Notes: generated by a model from the sequence alone, not told the origin. A stretch of 64,000 nucleotides of DNA from Micrasema longulum (GCA_022494885.1 JAGVSM010003485.1:62001-126000), one strand, 5' to 3'. Counted from the stretch's first letter, positions 21,225 to 32,830 are shown. Program-made: numbers and translations.

Positions 21225-21410
21225 TCAAATAATTTGTCGTCACTGGGGTAACCCGTGTCAAGAACACTTAAGAATACACTTTTAATTATTTTTTTATACA
21301 TGAGAATACACATACAAAACATAATAAACAGAGAGAAAATTACACACTTTTAAAATAACCCACACTTTAAAACACTTACATATAAATCAAATTTCAATAT
21401 GTAAAACGGA
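21225..21410 (-). repeat. Repeat C copy 2
   Basis: It matches 6830-7080 through 'TCACTGGGGTAACCCGTG' and the AT-rich region after it. It is probably a retroelement 3' region. Confidence 0.45.
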
Positions 21411-22110
21411 AAACAAAAACTTAAACTTAACGAAAGCTTGCGACGAAACCGTCCGTTATACGTTTGTTGTTAAACGAAAAACCAAACCAAAAATTTGCAA
21501 CGCTTTTGTTCTGTGCAATAGAGGGAAATGGCATTTCTTCATCTTTAGCGCATTATTACTCTGTATGTTGATTATGTTTATATAGACCATTAAATCTTAT
21601 TTCATCAAGCCGCAAAGATAATGTCGGTCAAACGGCCGCTCAAACGATTTCGCTCATACCTACCAAAAAAATATGTTTTTTAATAAAAACAGACGCTTCC
21701 TCTACACGCATACAATAAACTAATGTAAACAAGCTATTTTCTTAAATATCCATTTCATAAGCCGCGGTTTTAATTGAATTCAACTTTACTGCTTTCATTG
21801 CTCTATGACAGCAGTACGATTCTGGTAAATTGTGTGAAAGTATAATAAGACTATCTGCACTGTTGAGGAGTTTAGCAAACCATGATTTGTCTACACGTAT
21901 CATGTTTCTGTACGCTTCTCGAATATCAAAAGTCGTAGCAACGTAAGACGCCATTTGCAAAATTGACAGTATCTTCCGAAAGGATGATGACGTGTGGGCC
22001 GCTTTGTATTGACGTTTTTTTATGACCCATTTCACACGTATCATCCCAATCCACCCGGCCGCGGCCCGGTAAAATTAGAGCGGGCGGATGCTCATTTGTT
22101 ATTTCCTTTT
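21410..22110. other. Unassigned stretch with a 100-codon minus frame
   Basis: A minus-strand open frame at 21742-22044 (MIRVKWVIKKRQYKAAHTSS...) has no signal peptide, recognised domain or splice support. I list it only as an open frame of unknown meaning. The rest shows nothing. Confidence 0.15.
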
Positions 22111-22229
22111 TTCATTTAATTGATTAGTTTCTACTCGCAGGTAAAACTTTTGCAAAGGGAAATCGAGCGGGGATTATTTGGCCTCTTGGTGTACTGGTTA
22201 GTGCGTTTACCTGCCGTTAAGGTGAGACT

Positions 22230-22600
22230 GTTGAAGGGGATTGTACAACAACAAACCATCACGTCATTTTCCGTAGGGGTAAGCAAAGAGGATAGAACGC
22301 CATATCACTCTGTCTTTTCATACAGCTTCTACATTCATACATCTTCTCATGCACGCACGCTAATTATTCCTATTCTTGACAAGTCCATCTTCAAGTAATT
22401 GATGAACTTGATTGCGCCATGTCTTTCTCAGTCTTCCTCGTTTTCTGCATCCATCAACATTCGCATCGTAGATCCTTTTTGGCTGTTCTTTCGCTGTCCA
22501 TTCGCTCTACATGTCCAAACCAACGCAGCACCCCTTTCTTGATTCTGTCGATAATGCATGTCTCAGCCTTACGCTGTTCACGGATCTCGACATTGGATTG
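22230..22600 (-). mobile_element. LINE family E: C-terminal end and 3' region
   Basis: The 3' region on the plus strand has 'AACAAACCATCACGTCATTT' and 'AGAGGATAGAACGCCATATC'. The adjoining coding part matches the better copy at 28680-29083. A tRNA-like scrap (GGTGTACTGGTTAGTGCG) precedes it near 22180. Confidence 0.65.
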
Positions 22601-22604
22601 TACC

Positions 22605-22940
22605 AAATCGCATTATCCGTGAGGCGATACACATGGACGAAGGGGTATATTTTAAGTTCTGTCATTTCCTGCCGGTAAAACAACTTTGTGACTACAAAAT
22701 GATTGTAGAACACTTTGTTAATCCGGAATATAAAAAAAAAGTTTCCCACACTCACAACACTAGATTGAAAACTAAGGGTTTCCTGGTCGTTCCCCGAATA
22801 CAAATGACTTCGGAGATCGAACTTTAAATAGCGTTATTCCAAGGTTGTCCAATGATCTCGACAAATCCATCATTAACAAGGAAGATCTTCAATTGAAAAA
22901 CGAACTGAATAAATACCCGATTAATACTTAAAAGGTAAAT
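22605..22940 (+). mobile_element. LINE C-terminal fragment
   Basis: The frame MDEGVYFKFCHFLPVKQLCD is followed by HTHNTRLKTKGFLVVPRI, the H-N-T-R...VVPR pattern near the end of CR1/jockey-type LINE proteins. Frameshifts follow. Confidence 0.6.
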
Positions 22941-23029
22941 GTACATAATACAAAAACCTGTCCTAATAAATTGCGTCCTCCCAAAAAGTCTTCAGAATTA
23001 GTGGGTAATTAATTATAACATATTACTTG

Positions 23030-23258
23030 ACACTTTGTTTCCCAGAGCCGAGTAAACACGTGATTATATAACCACGCGTTGTGTCCCGGTCCCCTGTTTT
23101 CACGTGGTTTGCCAGCTGTCCAAAAAGTGCATTTTATTGACATCTAGTGACTTTTTTTAGTACTTTTTCGCTACTGGTAAACTACGTGAAAACACGGGAC
23201 CGGGACACAACGCGTGGTTATTATAATCAAATGTTTACACGGCTTCGGGATACAAAGC
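23030..23258. mobile_element. MITE-like element with ~80-bp inverted ends
   Basis: The left arm from 'CACTTTGTTTCCCAGAGCCG' through 'CCACGCGTTGTGTCCCGGTC' is mirrored on the right, ending 'TTCGGGATACAAAG'. About 80 loop bases separate the arms. A single arm occurs at 48893-48980. Confidence 0.8.
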
Positions 23259-23395
23259 ACAAAAAAGGAGTAAGAACCTGTATATGTGCGAACAATGTGG
23301 CTCTTTATAAAGGCCAATGTTGGCACAACTATCATACAAAAATGACTTATTAAGTTGATTGAAGTAAATATTTATTTTATTTATTTATTTTTCAA

Positions 23396-23935
23396 GAATT
23401 AACGGTACAAGCACCTTTAACATTACATACATACATAAGTATTTACAGTGGAGGATATACAGTAATAACCTTTTCAATGCTTACTTAGAAAGAACATAAT
23501 TAAAATATTGATTCCACACTAAAATGTTTTACAAGTAATTGTTTATAAGCTGGAAATTTCGATTAAAATATGTTACCTAAATCCGAATGTTTATTACCCA
23601 GCGCATGTAGACGATTCAGTACTGAATTGCTAGAATATATTGAGATATGATTGTTGCAGTGATAAAGTTGAACTAGCCTTGTCACTCTAACTGGTACTTT
23701 AAAACCAATGAGGGCTAAAATTTCAGGGCTGTCCAATACTGAATTAACGATTTTCAATAGAACTAATCAATCATTAATAGTTTTCCTGTCCCTTAATTTA
23801 ATCAAATTTAATATATTTAATAAATAATCATAGTTACGAAATTCATTACGTATTCCTAATTTAAAATTAACATATCTCAAAAACTTATTCTGAACTATTT
23901 CTATGGTAGTAAATATGAGAAGTTTCAATTGATTT
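23396..23935 (-). mobile_element. LINE C-terminal fragment
   Basis: The minus frame reads EIVQNKFLRYVNFKLGIRNE, then LVLLKIVNSVLDSPEILALI and FKVPVRVTRL. This is the classic jockey/CR1 post-RT region. In-frame breaks are present. Confidence 0.75.
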
Positions 23936-23999
23936 AACCCACTATTTTCATAATGAGAAATTCCAATGTTTTCTGATTTATTTTTATTCTATTAGCGTA

Positions 24000-25320
24000 C
24001 TATTTAACAAAGCCAAAATATACATATATATATATATATATTTTTGTGCGTTATTTACAAAGACATGATTTTTTAAAGTTACATTTATCAAATACCGCGC
24101 CAAATGACTGTAATCAGTGTGTCACTTTTCAGTAGTGACGTCATGAAACGGCTGGCTTTCTTACTTTCACTGGCCTGACAAGAATCAATGGAATATTGCT
24201 TTGATTACTTCATTTAGTTGATCGTAATTTGCTAATTTCTATGTTATGGTTGTTTTTACGAACTTTTCGATTTAGAAAAACCCAGAAAGTTGACATAATC
24301 TCTGGTTGAAATGTCAAATTATACAAATTATACTCTTTTTTTTCTATGGTCAAAACGTTCCTTACAAGATGCGGGGGCTTTAAAGCGGAAACCGGAAATA
24401 CTACACGTAGATATAAGAAGTGACGTCATTATTTACGATTTTTAAATTAATACTATTTTTAACATTTTTTATTTATTTTTGCGTGCGTTTTTGAGATATT
24501 TCATCCTACTCCAAAAATTTTAAATATTCACGTGTACACGAAAACATTTTTAAAAATTGATTCCGGGTTGGGCTGGAATTTTTCATTATGTCAAATTTAA
24601 GAAACCCTTCACAGATCATGAAATTTCACAAAAATGGGCCGGGCACAGGGTAAATTCTATGTGTATTCGGCCGGTGCTCAAAGTGTTAAAATACCAAATA
24701 AACGCTGTTTAAAAAATAATAAAATCATTAGAAAAAATAATTATAATGGAATAAATGTCAATCAATGTTGTATGAAAATGGCCCATGTATGCGTGACGTG
24801 TTTTACAAGAGGTCAAAGTTATTATCAAATAAAAGAGGGTATCTTATCAAAAATATAAAGAACATTATAAAGAAATGTAGATACAAACAAGGATACTCTT
24901 CGAAAAGTATAATTTTTATCAGGTATATTGCATAGTTATCAACATACTAAATGTATGTTAATATTTATTTATTAACAACATAATTGGCTAACTCTGACTC
25001 AATATAAAAGCTTATTTGCATCATATTGATTAATTAAATTTTAATTTAAATTGTTAATATATATTTTTAGTTTTTTACTGATTTAATTTTTAAGATCCTC
25101 ATGACTTTTTGACTTTTTAATTTGTTTTAACTATGTATTTATTTTTTAAAATTTTTATTACATCTTTTACTTTATTTTTTAATATGCTGTTTTTTTTTTC
25201 TCTTTCTTTAAATATGCTTTTTGCTATACAACATACATTCATTTTTTTATTATGACTTTAAATATGTTTCTTACTATGTATTCTGTTTTTATGTTTTCAC
25301 TGCATTTATTACCTTGTTTT
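24000..25320. other. Unassigned stretch
   Basis: It contains a (TA)n run near 24022-24040 and two perfect TGACGTCA octamers (24136-24143, 24421-24428). No gene was recognised. An open frame at 24634-24858 has no support beyond its length. Confidence 0.3.
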
Positions 25321-25339
25321 TATAATTTATTTTTTTTGC

Positions 25340-25490
25340 CACGTTTTTTTTACTACATTTTTTACTATGTTTTTACTACATTTTTACTATGTTTTTACTA
25401 CAATTTTACTATGTTTTTACTACAATTTTACTATGTTTTTACTACATTTTTTACCATGTTTTTACTCCATTTTTTACTTTGTTTTCACTT
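25340..25490. repeat. Minisatellite of TTTTTACTAY units
   Basis: Units of about 12-16 bases alternating 'TTTTTACTATG' and 'TTTTTACTACA' are repeated about ten times. The array accounts for the open frame seen here, which should not be called a gene. Confidence 0.75.
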
Positions 25491-25539
25491 TGTCCTGTAT
25501 CTTTATAACTGTTTCTATAAATTGATTACTGTTTTTTAT

Positions 25540-25670
25540 ATTTTTTTGACTGTTTTAGAACGGGGTAAATATCCCTAGTTAGACAGTCAAAGCAACTTTA
25601 CATAAATTATAATTTTGTGTATGTAATATAATGATAATAAATAAAAATTTATATTATTCCTGTATTTCTT
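25540..25670 (+). repeat. Probable LINE 3' terminus
   Basis: 'GAACGGGGTAAATATCCCTA' and a final AATAAATAAAAA resemble 52940-53045 ('GAACGGGGTATGTACCCTTT', AATAAATAAATA). Confidence 0.4.
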
Positions 25671-25679
25671 ATATTCTGA

Positions 25680-26030
25680 AAGAGTTTTACGTCTCTTGAC
25701 TGGGTTAAGTTGGTGAATGAAGTGAGACTATCCGGAATTGACTTTTATTACTTTTCTTTTCTTCTTCAACCTTCGTTACTTACCGATAATTGAGAAATAT
25801 AATATTCTGTGGAAGAACCCTTCGATCGTCTTGTATTTTATTTTTTAGGTTTTTCTCAATTATTTGACTTTTTTATGGTTGGAAGGAACAATGTGGTATT
25901 TCCACAAGTCGGGAATAACGTAAAAAATATAATATATTTTGATATAATTCTCAATGTGTTCCAAACAAGTTTTCATTTATAATTTTCGGGTTTAAAAATG
26001 AGCACATAGGAAACGGCTCGCAGTTGGAAT
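25680..26030. other. AT-rich stretch, nothing recognised
   Basis: No gene or repeat copy recognised. Confidence 0.3.
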
Positions 26031-26170
26031 CACGTCATTTTGACGTCACGCGTTATGCCCGCCGACTGCCCGTCAAATAAACATTGCGTACAAGTTTGGC
26101 GCCGAACGCACTAAGCACAGTGAAAGCCCAACACCTCCTTTCACCACCGCACTGCTGTGTTGTCACATTG
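26030..26170. other. GC-richer island with TGACGTCA
   Basis: It stands out against AT-rich flanks. It contains a perfect CRE-type octamer at 26041-26048 and 'TTTGGCGCCGAACGCAC', which resembles a lysine-tRNA primer binding site of some retroelements. No open frame was recognised. It could be a promoter or non-coding first exon, or an LTR-element remnant. Confidence 0.3.
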
Positions 26171-26416
26171 GCACGAGTGTGCCTAGTGAAGTGTTCATAT
26201 ATATAAAAAAAAAGATTATATACAAGTTTAATAATAAAATAAATTATATCAATTTATATACGTTTAATTTGTTTTTTAAGGGTTCTTTGATTCCTATTTG
26301 ATTTTAGTAAACATGAATAAAACAATCGTTATGAGGAATTTCAGGGCTACGGGATATTGGATATAATTTTTTTTTATTTTTACAAGGTATAATAAAAAAA
26401 CAATTAGAAAAATAAA

Positions 26417-26443
26417 TATGCATGTATGTATGTATGTATGTAT
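26417..26443. repeat. (ATGT)n microsatellite
   Basis: Six or so ATGT units in a row. Confidence 0.9.
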
Positions 26444-26444
26444 G

Positions 26445-27056
26445 TCAGCGTACAAAAGATAAAAAAAGTCGGTTTATTATGAACATAAAATGAGTTGACA
26501 GCAGATTTTTATGGCTCTCAGTCTATTGATCGATGACACGCAGACGTGCAATCATTTTACCTGAAATAGAGCAACAACCGATGAAGCAAGTCATCATTTT
26601 ATATTGAATACAATACATTACATTCTGCAATACTAACAGTATTGCACGTAAAATGCCCGTCTACATAAGAGCAACGTCCTGTAGTGCATTAACATCATTC
26701 CTTCCATGAAAATATGAAGAACAAAGGAACGTGGCCAGTAAAAAGACCACAAGGTGTAGTAACGTTAGTCAGCCTAACCAGTCAGCCCAAACAAGTCAAC
26801 CCAGTCATGCAGCAAATCAGTTCCAGACTGTTTTTGTTATTTGTTTTTTTTTTACATAGGATTTATTGAATCTCTTATAAACGTCAGTAAAATCATAACT
26901 ATACAATGCAATTCAACAATTAGTAAATTAATTAAATAAATTTTAATCAACTACACAATTTGAATCAACAAACAAAAATCAATTTTTCTATTTCTTTCAC
27001 ATTATTTTTATATGGAATTTGATAACCATATTTGCTACAACAACAAATTAGTTTTT
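26445..27056. other. Unassigned stretch
   Basis: No gene recognised. A less AT-rich part lies at 26500-26800, and 26840-27000 looks like a degenerate retroelement tail. Confidence 0.25.
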
Positions 27057-27114
27057 TAGTTCAGTTTATTCAGATAAAATATATATATATATTTTATCTG
27101 AATAAACTGAACTA
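27057..27114. repeat. Perfect 58-bp palindrome
   Basis: The left half TAGTTCAGTTTATTCAGATA followed by AAATATATA is the exact reverse complement of the right half, with no spacer. The centre is a run of TA. It could extrude as a cruciform. Confidence 0.9.
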
Positions 27115-27315
27115 TATATATACTATATATATAATATACTATATATATAATATACAATATTACTACTAAATACACTTAATAAAATATAAATTCAATACAT
27201 GTGCTTACATTAACGTTTCCCATTACGTAAAAGAAAAAACAATTCTTGTGTTACATAATGCGGAGTGACGTCTTACAGTAATTTGTTTATTTCATTTTTA
27301 ATTATTAATTAACTC

Positions 27316-27394
27316 GGGTTGTGGTCCCGTGGCTAGTGTCTTGGACTCAAGGCTCAAAGGTCCGTGGTTCGAATCCCACTCTACCCCAACTTGT
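27316..27394 (+). repeat. tRNA-like sequence (third SINE-head type)
   Basis: A-box-like 'GGCTAGTGTCTTGGAC' and B-box 'GGTTCGAATCCC' are spaced as in a tRNA gene. The T-stem does not pair properly, so a functional tRNA is unlikely. A related head is at 53655-53720. Confidence 0.45.
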
Positions 27395-27399
27395 TTCCA

Positions 27400-27885
27400 T
27401 TTTCTAATAGTGAGTTATTTACAACTCGTTGAAAATGGCCCTCAAAATTGAATATTTGGGTAAATCAGAAGAAAGCAAATATTTATTTTTAAAAATATAA
27501 ATTTTTAGTACAACATATAAATTACAAAAAATAAAATAAACGGTGTTTTCAATCAGTGCTACACAAAAATGAATTATAAATATAACTTTTCGCTTCTTTC
27601 TTAAACATGTTGTATTCCTGACAGCACTTTTTATATCCTCTGTTCTTTTCATTAAAATAAAAATATTCCTCTGTAAGTATAATGATGTTGTTCTGTAGTT
27701 GTTCTGGGTCGCGTACTTATGTTTTGTGACGTAGAAACACTACTATTTATGTTGTCTTTATGGATTGGAAGTAAGCAATTCTTTTTAATAACGATTTTAT
27801 ATCTAAAACCCTATTTTAAAAAATAGTTGGACTGTGGGGAAAGTAGACGGTTTGTTAAATATAACTTTTAACTTAAATTAATCTT
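27400..27885. other. AT-rich stretch
   Basis: The minus open frame at 27419-27652 has no supporting features. Nothing else was recognised. Confidence 0.25.
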
Positions 27886-27889
27886 TGTA

Positions 27890-27985
27890 TTTTTTCGACC
27901 GGTAAAATGTTTGTTTTAAAAGCACCACCCCATCCGATTATTCCGTACTGTAATATGGATTGGGCTAATGCAAAGTATATTGACT
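27890..27985 (-). mobile_element. Short LINE fragment
   Basis: The minus frame IYFALAQSILQYGIIGWGGA matches the LINE signature seen at 35120-35200 (VYYALAQSIISYGIIGWAGT). Confidence 0.65.
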
Positions 27986-27989
27986 TTAT

Positions 27990-28675
27990 TTGTTCGATTC
28001 GATATTTTTCTTAGAACATGCATTTGCCCATATAGGAATCGATTGCAACATTATGCATACTAATATTTATGGCTCGCCGACTTGTACATATACTGAGCCT
28101 ACCCTTCGTAGCAAAACAAGCAAAATTTGTCAAAGTGTATTTTTTGTGCCATTTTGTCTAATATGAAATGTATGTATAAATAAATAAATAAATGTAGTCC
28201 AAGTGCAGTCACTTCAAATTATCATCGCCATTGCTCTCGTGTTCCGTATGTTTATTCGCCATATAATAAATACGCATTAAACATCAACCTCGTGTCCACC
28301 TCCAACTGCGGTAGGAGCTCCAATCTCCAACAAATATCTGATGTTATGAATGGTTTTCGGTTTCGAACAAGTCACTAATAAGCAGAACTCCAGAAGAGAG
28401 AAGAACAGAAATAACATAATATTTTGTTTAGCCCTGGCATAAGTTTGACGATGCCGGCCACGAATGAAAAACTCTGAAAAAAATGGACGAAACTAAAGGC
28501 AATTTGGCCAAGGAGTGTCAGAAAAAAGTTATATTTTATTTTCCAAATAGTTAAGTTAGTAGTAATTATTATTATACAAAAAGTGTAATAATATGTTTTT
28601 ATGTAAAGGATCTTCACCGACAAGCCATAAATTGGCTTGGTGAGTCATTAAAAAAATAAAAATATATGTATTTAT
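27990..28675. other. Unassigned stretch
   Basis: No gene recognised. A short (AAAT)n run lies near 28178-28192. Confidence 0.3.
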
Positions 28676-28679
28676 AACA

Positions 28680-29085
28680 AACAAACCATCACGCCGTTTC
28701 CCCGTAAGGGTAGGCAGAGAGGATAGAACGCCACATCACTCTATCGTTGCATACAGATCTCGCTTCCTCTACACGCATACATCTTCTCATGCACGCGCGC
28801 CGATTATTCCGACTTTTGACATGTCCATTTTCAAGTATTTGTGGATTCGATCATGCCACGCCTTTCTCGGTCTTTCTCTATTTCTGCATCCATCAAGATT
28901 CGCATTGTAAATATTACTAGCCGTTCTTTCGCTGTCCATTCGCTCTACATGTCTGAACCAGCGCAGAGCCCCTTTCTTGATTTTGCCGATAATGCTTGTC
29001 TCAGCCGTACACAATGTACGGATCTCAACATTTGTGCATCTATCGTACATAGTTTTACCACACATTCGCCTGAGAGATCGCATTT
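28680..29085 (-). mobile_element. LINE family E: C-terminal part and 3' region
   Basis: The minus frame MRSLRRMCGKTMYDRCTNVE continues with KIKKGALRWFRHVERMDSER, then NRERPRKAWHDRI. This is the well-known tail of endonuclease/RT LINEs ('LRWFGHVERM...RGRPRK'). The 3' region is at 28680-28800 and has siblings at 22240-22400, 32945-33050 and 39895-39965. Confidence 0.8.
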
Positions 29086-29105
29086 CGTATGCATATATGT
29101 ATTAT

Positions 29106-29346
29106 ATTTGTCGGCTTCGTGGTGTTATGGTCAGCGCGTTTGCCTGCCATGCAAGAAGTCTCGGGTTTAATTCACGACATGGTTGATATGAAATATTTAT
29201 TTAAAAGGGTGTATTCGAACTAGGATATTTTTTAGACTGATCATCTTACCTTCATGTAACAAAAAAATATTCAGATACGCTGCGATTGGTGTAATAATTC
29301 AGTGCCCTATGCACTATTATGTGCGGAAAGGAAATGATGATGATGT
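29106..29346 (+). mobile_element. SINE1 copy, nearly complete
   Basis: The head 'GGCTTCGTGGTGTTATGGTC' and B-box-like 'TCTCGGGTTTAATTCACGAC' precede the usual body. The stretch between the 5' body and 'AGACTGATCAT' is shortened compared with other copies. It ends with a GAT-rich tail. Confidence 0.8.
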
Positions 29347-29479
29347 AATATAATATAACATATATGTAACATATATGTTAATAACAAAAAAAAACGAAAC
29401 AATCAGTATTCCATACATTTTTCATATCCGGATCCCATTTTTTATTTGTACACTACGCAATAATATTATTTTATCATAT

Positions 29480-29690
29480 AATAAACATGAACTTTATCTT
29501 TTTTGTTCGTTATTTCGAGTGTCATAACACACTTACCTATTTTTAACGTTTAATTATGTAAATAACTAAATTTATTATTGCAGTAATTTGTGTACAAAGT
29601 ATGCAATATTTAGTATCAAAACAACCGACCTAATGAGGAAGATAACCTCTCAACCCTAATTCAAAATAATAATATAGTTCGGTAGAGAAA
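29480..29690. repeat. Repeat D copy 2
   Basis: Colinear with 20945-21150: 'ACACACTTACCTATTTTT', 'CAAAGTATGCAATATTTA' and 'GATAACCTCTCAACCCTAA'. It has about 15 extra bases in the middle. Confidence 0.65.
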
Positions 29691-29839
29691 ACTGCTTAAT
29701 TTATTTTATACCTTTACGATTTTTAATTTATTTCAATTTTATACAGTATGATTTATGAATCCGCTTGTTCATTGTTTACATTTAATTCGTAATATATAGA
29801 AAAAATATTATCAGATTGTTGTTTGGGCGTTTAAGCTAT

Positions 29840-30481
29840 AACTGATACTCGGTCGGTAAATCCATTAATTGTAGATATTCAGAGTAAAATTAAACATCTA
29901 AAAATCAAAGGGATGATTATTCAAAAATACGGGATAAGAGGACATGCTAGTATCGTAGGAAATGAGAGAGCGGATGAACGAGCAAGAGCCGCAACTTGTA
30001 AAAGAACGGCACCTTTCTTCTCAGAATTTCCCCTTAGCTTTGCTAAACGCTGTATAAAACAAAATACGCAGCAGCGTTTGGAGGATCATTACCGTCTTCT
30101 TCTACAGGTAAAATTACTAAAATATTTTTCCCAACGCTGGCTGATGCAGCAAAATTCCGTCGTCATCACCAAAGTACTTTCGAAACGACCCAAATTTTCA
30201 CTTGACACGGAGCTATGAGAAGTTACCTAAATAGGTTTAAATTAAGGAATGATGACTATTGTCCATGCGACGATATTTCTTCACAGAGTATCGAACATCT
30301 GTTATTTCAGTGCAATTTTTTCAGTTTACAACGCCATAATCTTGAAGCAGAATGCAGGAAAGATGGAATATCCTTAACAGAAATCCACACTGTAGTTAAA
30401 AGTAGTTATTACGCGCTATTGTTCTTGAACTTTGCAACAATGGTGATTGGACCCATAAAGGTAATAAACCAAAATCAGTGA
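29840..30481 (+). mobile_element. LINE RNase H and C-terminal zinc-knuckle fragment
   Basis: NPLIVDIQSKIKHLKIKG leads into YGIRGHASIVGNERADERAR. This is the conserved end of an RNase H domain, where the H and the D of ADE are active-site associated. After one frameshift comes RMRSYLNRFKLRNDDYCPCD, then SQSIEHLLFQC. I/R1-type LINEs carry this order. Confidence 0.85.
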
Positions 30482-30689
30482 TCAAACATCCCATTTCCAA
30501 GACAAACAAAAACGTTTTTTTCCGAGTACCTTAGCCTTGTACATGACACGTAAGGCTACTAAATACAGGGGTCCAAATATAAATATATAAAAACAAAATA
30601 AAAAAATATACATACATTTAGAAAATTTAATATACAGAGTAAATTTAATAAAACCTGCAGTTTAAAAGTCCTGCGCTCCAAAATATCTT

Positions 30690-30895
30690 GCTGAGAATTT
30701 TATTTACCTTTCTGATCATGTTCTTTCGCTTCGCTCTTCTCAGGAGAAAACACTTTCCATTCCTCGACATAGCACATCATTTTTTAGCTATTCCTTTTCC
30801 ATCCAAGCTGCTAGACTTTGGAATGGGCTACCTCTTCATATGAAAATGCACCTTCTCTAGCCACCTTCAAGAAACGCCTGAAACATTATTAAACA
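30690..30895 (+). mobile_element. LINE C-terminal fragment
   Basis: The frame FSYSFSIQAARLWNGLPLHM is followed by ATFKKRLKHY. The upstream part (FRFALLRRKHFPFLDIAH) is shared with a minus-strand copy at 63400-63600. Confidence 0.65.
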
Positions 30896-30899
30896 TCCC

Positions 30900-31605
30900 T
30901 AGAATCCTGAACTCCCGAGTTTATCCCTTTTTCTTTCCTTCGTTCCTCTTTCTCTCTTCTTCCAAACTCATAATCTGATTCCACATTTCTCATCATTTAA
31001 AATGTAAAACATAAAGTACATGTTTTTTAAAATTTATTAATGTTAATATGTGCAAGCCTTATCCTGAATTAAAAACAGCTGTTATTTTTAATCAATGAGA
31101 TTCTTTTTTATTTTAACTCATAAATGTATTGTTTTATATATATTTATGGTTTTTCAGTAGAAAATTTTGACCAATCTCTTATTTTGACCATTCTGTTTTT
31201 TGGTTGGTAGGAAGATATTGCTTTTAACAATAAGTCCGCAAAAGTACTTATTTTTTGTACCTGAAGTTTTAAAGAAATAAATAATAAATAAAAGCTGTAC
31301 ACACATGCAAGGCTTTTTTTGCCAAATTGTTGTATATGCTTCCACATAAAATGAAGTTAATTCATAACAAAAATATTTTAAAAGAGTAATCAAAATCTGG
31401 CTGATAAAAATTTAAAAAGCAGAAATATTTTTAAAAATTTGAATTGCATTAAAAATATTTTTAAAAAAAACATTTTTGAACCCTATAAAGTCCATCTCTG
31501 AACATGTTTTCCTAGTGAGGAGGACTCTTTTTAAAATATATATATAAATTTTTTTTTGCGTGTATACCTACTCTTACATGTAATTAATATTATAATATGT
31601 ATAAA
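30900..31605. other. AT-rich stretch
   Basis: Probably the tail of the preceding retroelement, then undefined AT-rich DNA. Confidence 0.3.
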
Positions 31606-31609
31606 ATAT

Positions 31610-32325
31610 AAAATATTCAAAACAAATTTATAAAGTACCTTAAATACAAAACCGGTATTTCTTATGTATCTACTCTCACTGCCTCCACCTTCCATGGAAT
31701 CATTTCTCTACAATACTGCAGAGTGTGTGCGGACCAACTACTGCTTTACAAAATTATGACAGGAATGGTTGACTGTACAGAGCTGCTTGGTTTATTAACA
31801 ATACATGTGCCAGCCAGGATTTGTAGACGGTACCACCTGTTTCATGTACCAATAAGTAAAACATCGTATGTTAAAAATGCTTTTTTTCGTAGGACTTTTT
31901 CAATGTACAATACAAAATTTAAAAATATAGATTACACAAACATCACTCTGTCAGATTTAAAATTTACACTAAAAGTGTATTATGTAACTTAGTAGACATT
32001 ATAATAATAAATATGTACATCTCCCCTCCCCTCCTTATCCTCTCTTCAAGCATTTTTGTCCTTATCCCGCCCAATTTACAGTAACTTAATGTTCTTAAAA
32101 TAAATATTTAAAAAATCCTTGATTATTGAGTACATGAAAATAACATTTTTATATGTATAAATTGTATGTATTTATTTGATATTTAATATTTTCTTTACTA
32201 ACTTTGTATACTATTTGGAAATCTGTTATTAGTTCTGAGTTTATACACTATAACTGTTTGTTTACTAAAAATATGTATGTAGAACTGTTGATTTCCCAAA
32301 TAAAATAAAATAAAATAAAAACTTA
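31610..32325 (+). mobile_element. LINE 3' part with coding end and AAATA tail
   Basis: A continuous frame from about 31615 reads QNKFIKYLKYKTGISYVSTL, then CADQLLLYKIMTGMVDCTEL, stopping at 31992. A 3' region follows and ends in 'AAATAAAATAAAATAAAATA' at about 32300-32322, a typical LINE tail. Confidence 0.75.
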
Positions 32326-32459
32326 ATGTTTACATTAAGTTTTGCAGGGAAGCAATATGTTTTTTTTTTTTTTGTAAAATCAAAGTCGTGGGTACGTTCA
32401 ACGAAAACTAATATTAAAATGATCCAGGGTCTACAGTAATTCTATTGTTAAGATAATTG

Positions 32460-32830
32460 TACCAACAGAGATTTACAGACAAAGAAGTGATAATGTTCTC
32501 CTTTACAGAACACTTAAAACTCTGCCTGTTCGAGGATTACTGTGGCTTTGCATAATTTTAGAGCAATTTAATAGTAATACTTTCAAAATTCCTCTCAAAC
32601 ATAACCATAATACACGCTTCACGTATAATGATGGTTTGGTAGTACCAAAAATATGTAATAAGTATGGTAATATAACTCTCAATCATTTAGTACCTAGCAT
32701 TTTTAATTTATTGCCGAAAGAACTTAAATTTAACACACAATGTAACAGGAGCAAAATTTTAAACATGAATTGTAGCGTATGTGTCAATATTTTAATTTGT
32801 CATATATTTTCTTTTACTCAAAAATAAATT
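32460..32830 (+). mobile_element. LINE C-terminal fragment
   Basis: The frame TEIYRQRSDNVLLYRTLKTL continues with HNHNTRFTYNDGLVVPKICN. The pattern is the same as at 40279-40650 and 51440-51907, three members of related LINEs. Confidence 0.75.

Noticed and set aside
21742..22044. 100-codon minus frame
   Set aside because: No signal peptide, domain, promoter or splice support. It may be chance or an old transposon, so it was kept only as an unassigned stretch.
24634..24858. 74-codon plus frame
   Set aside because: No recognisable motif and AT-driven composition.
25252..25578. 108-codon plus frame rich in Phe, Tyr and Leu
   Set aside because: It is created by a TTTTTACTAY minisatellite in T-rich DNA.
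27316..27394. Possible tRNA gene
   Set aside because: T-stem pairing is poor, and a second degenerate relative at 53655 suggests a SINE head.
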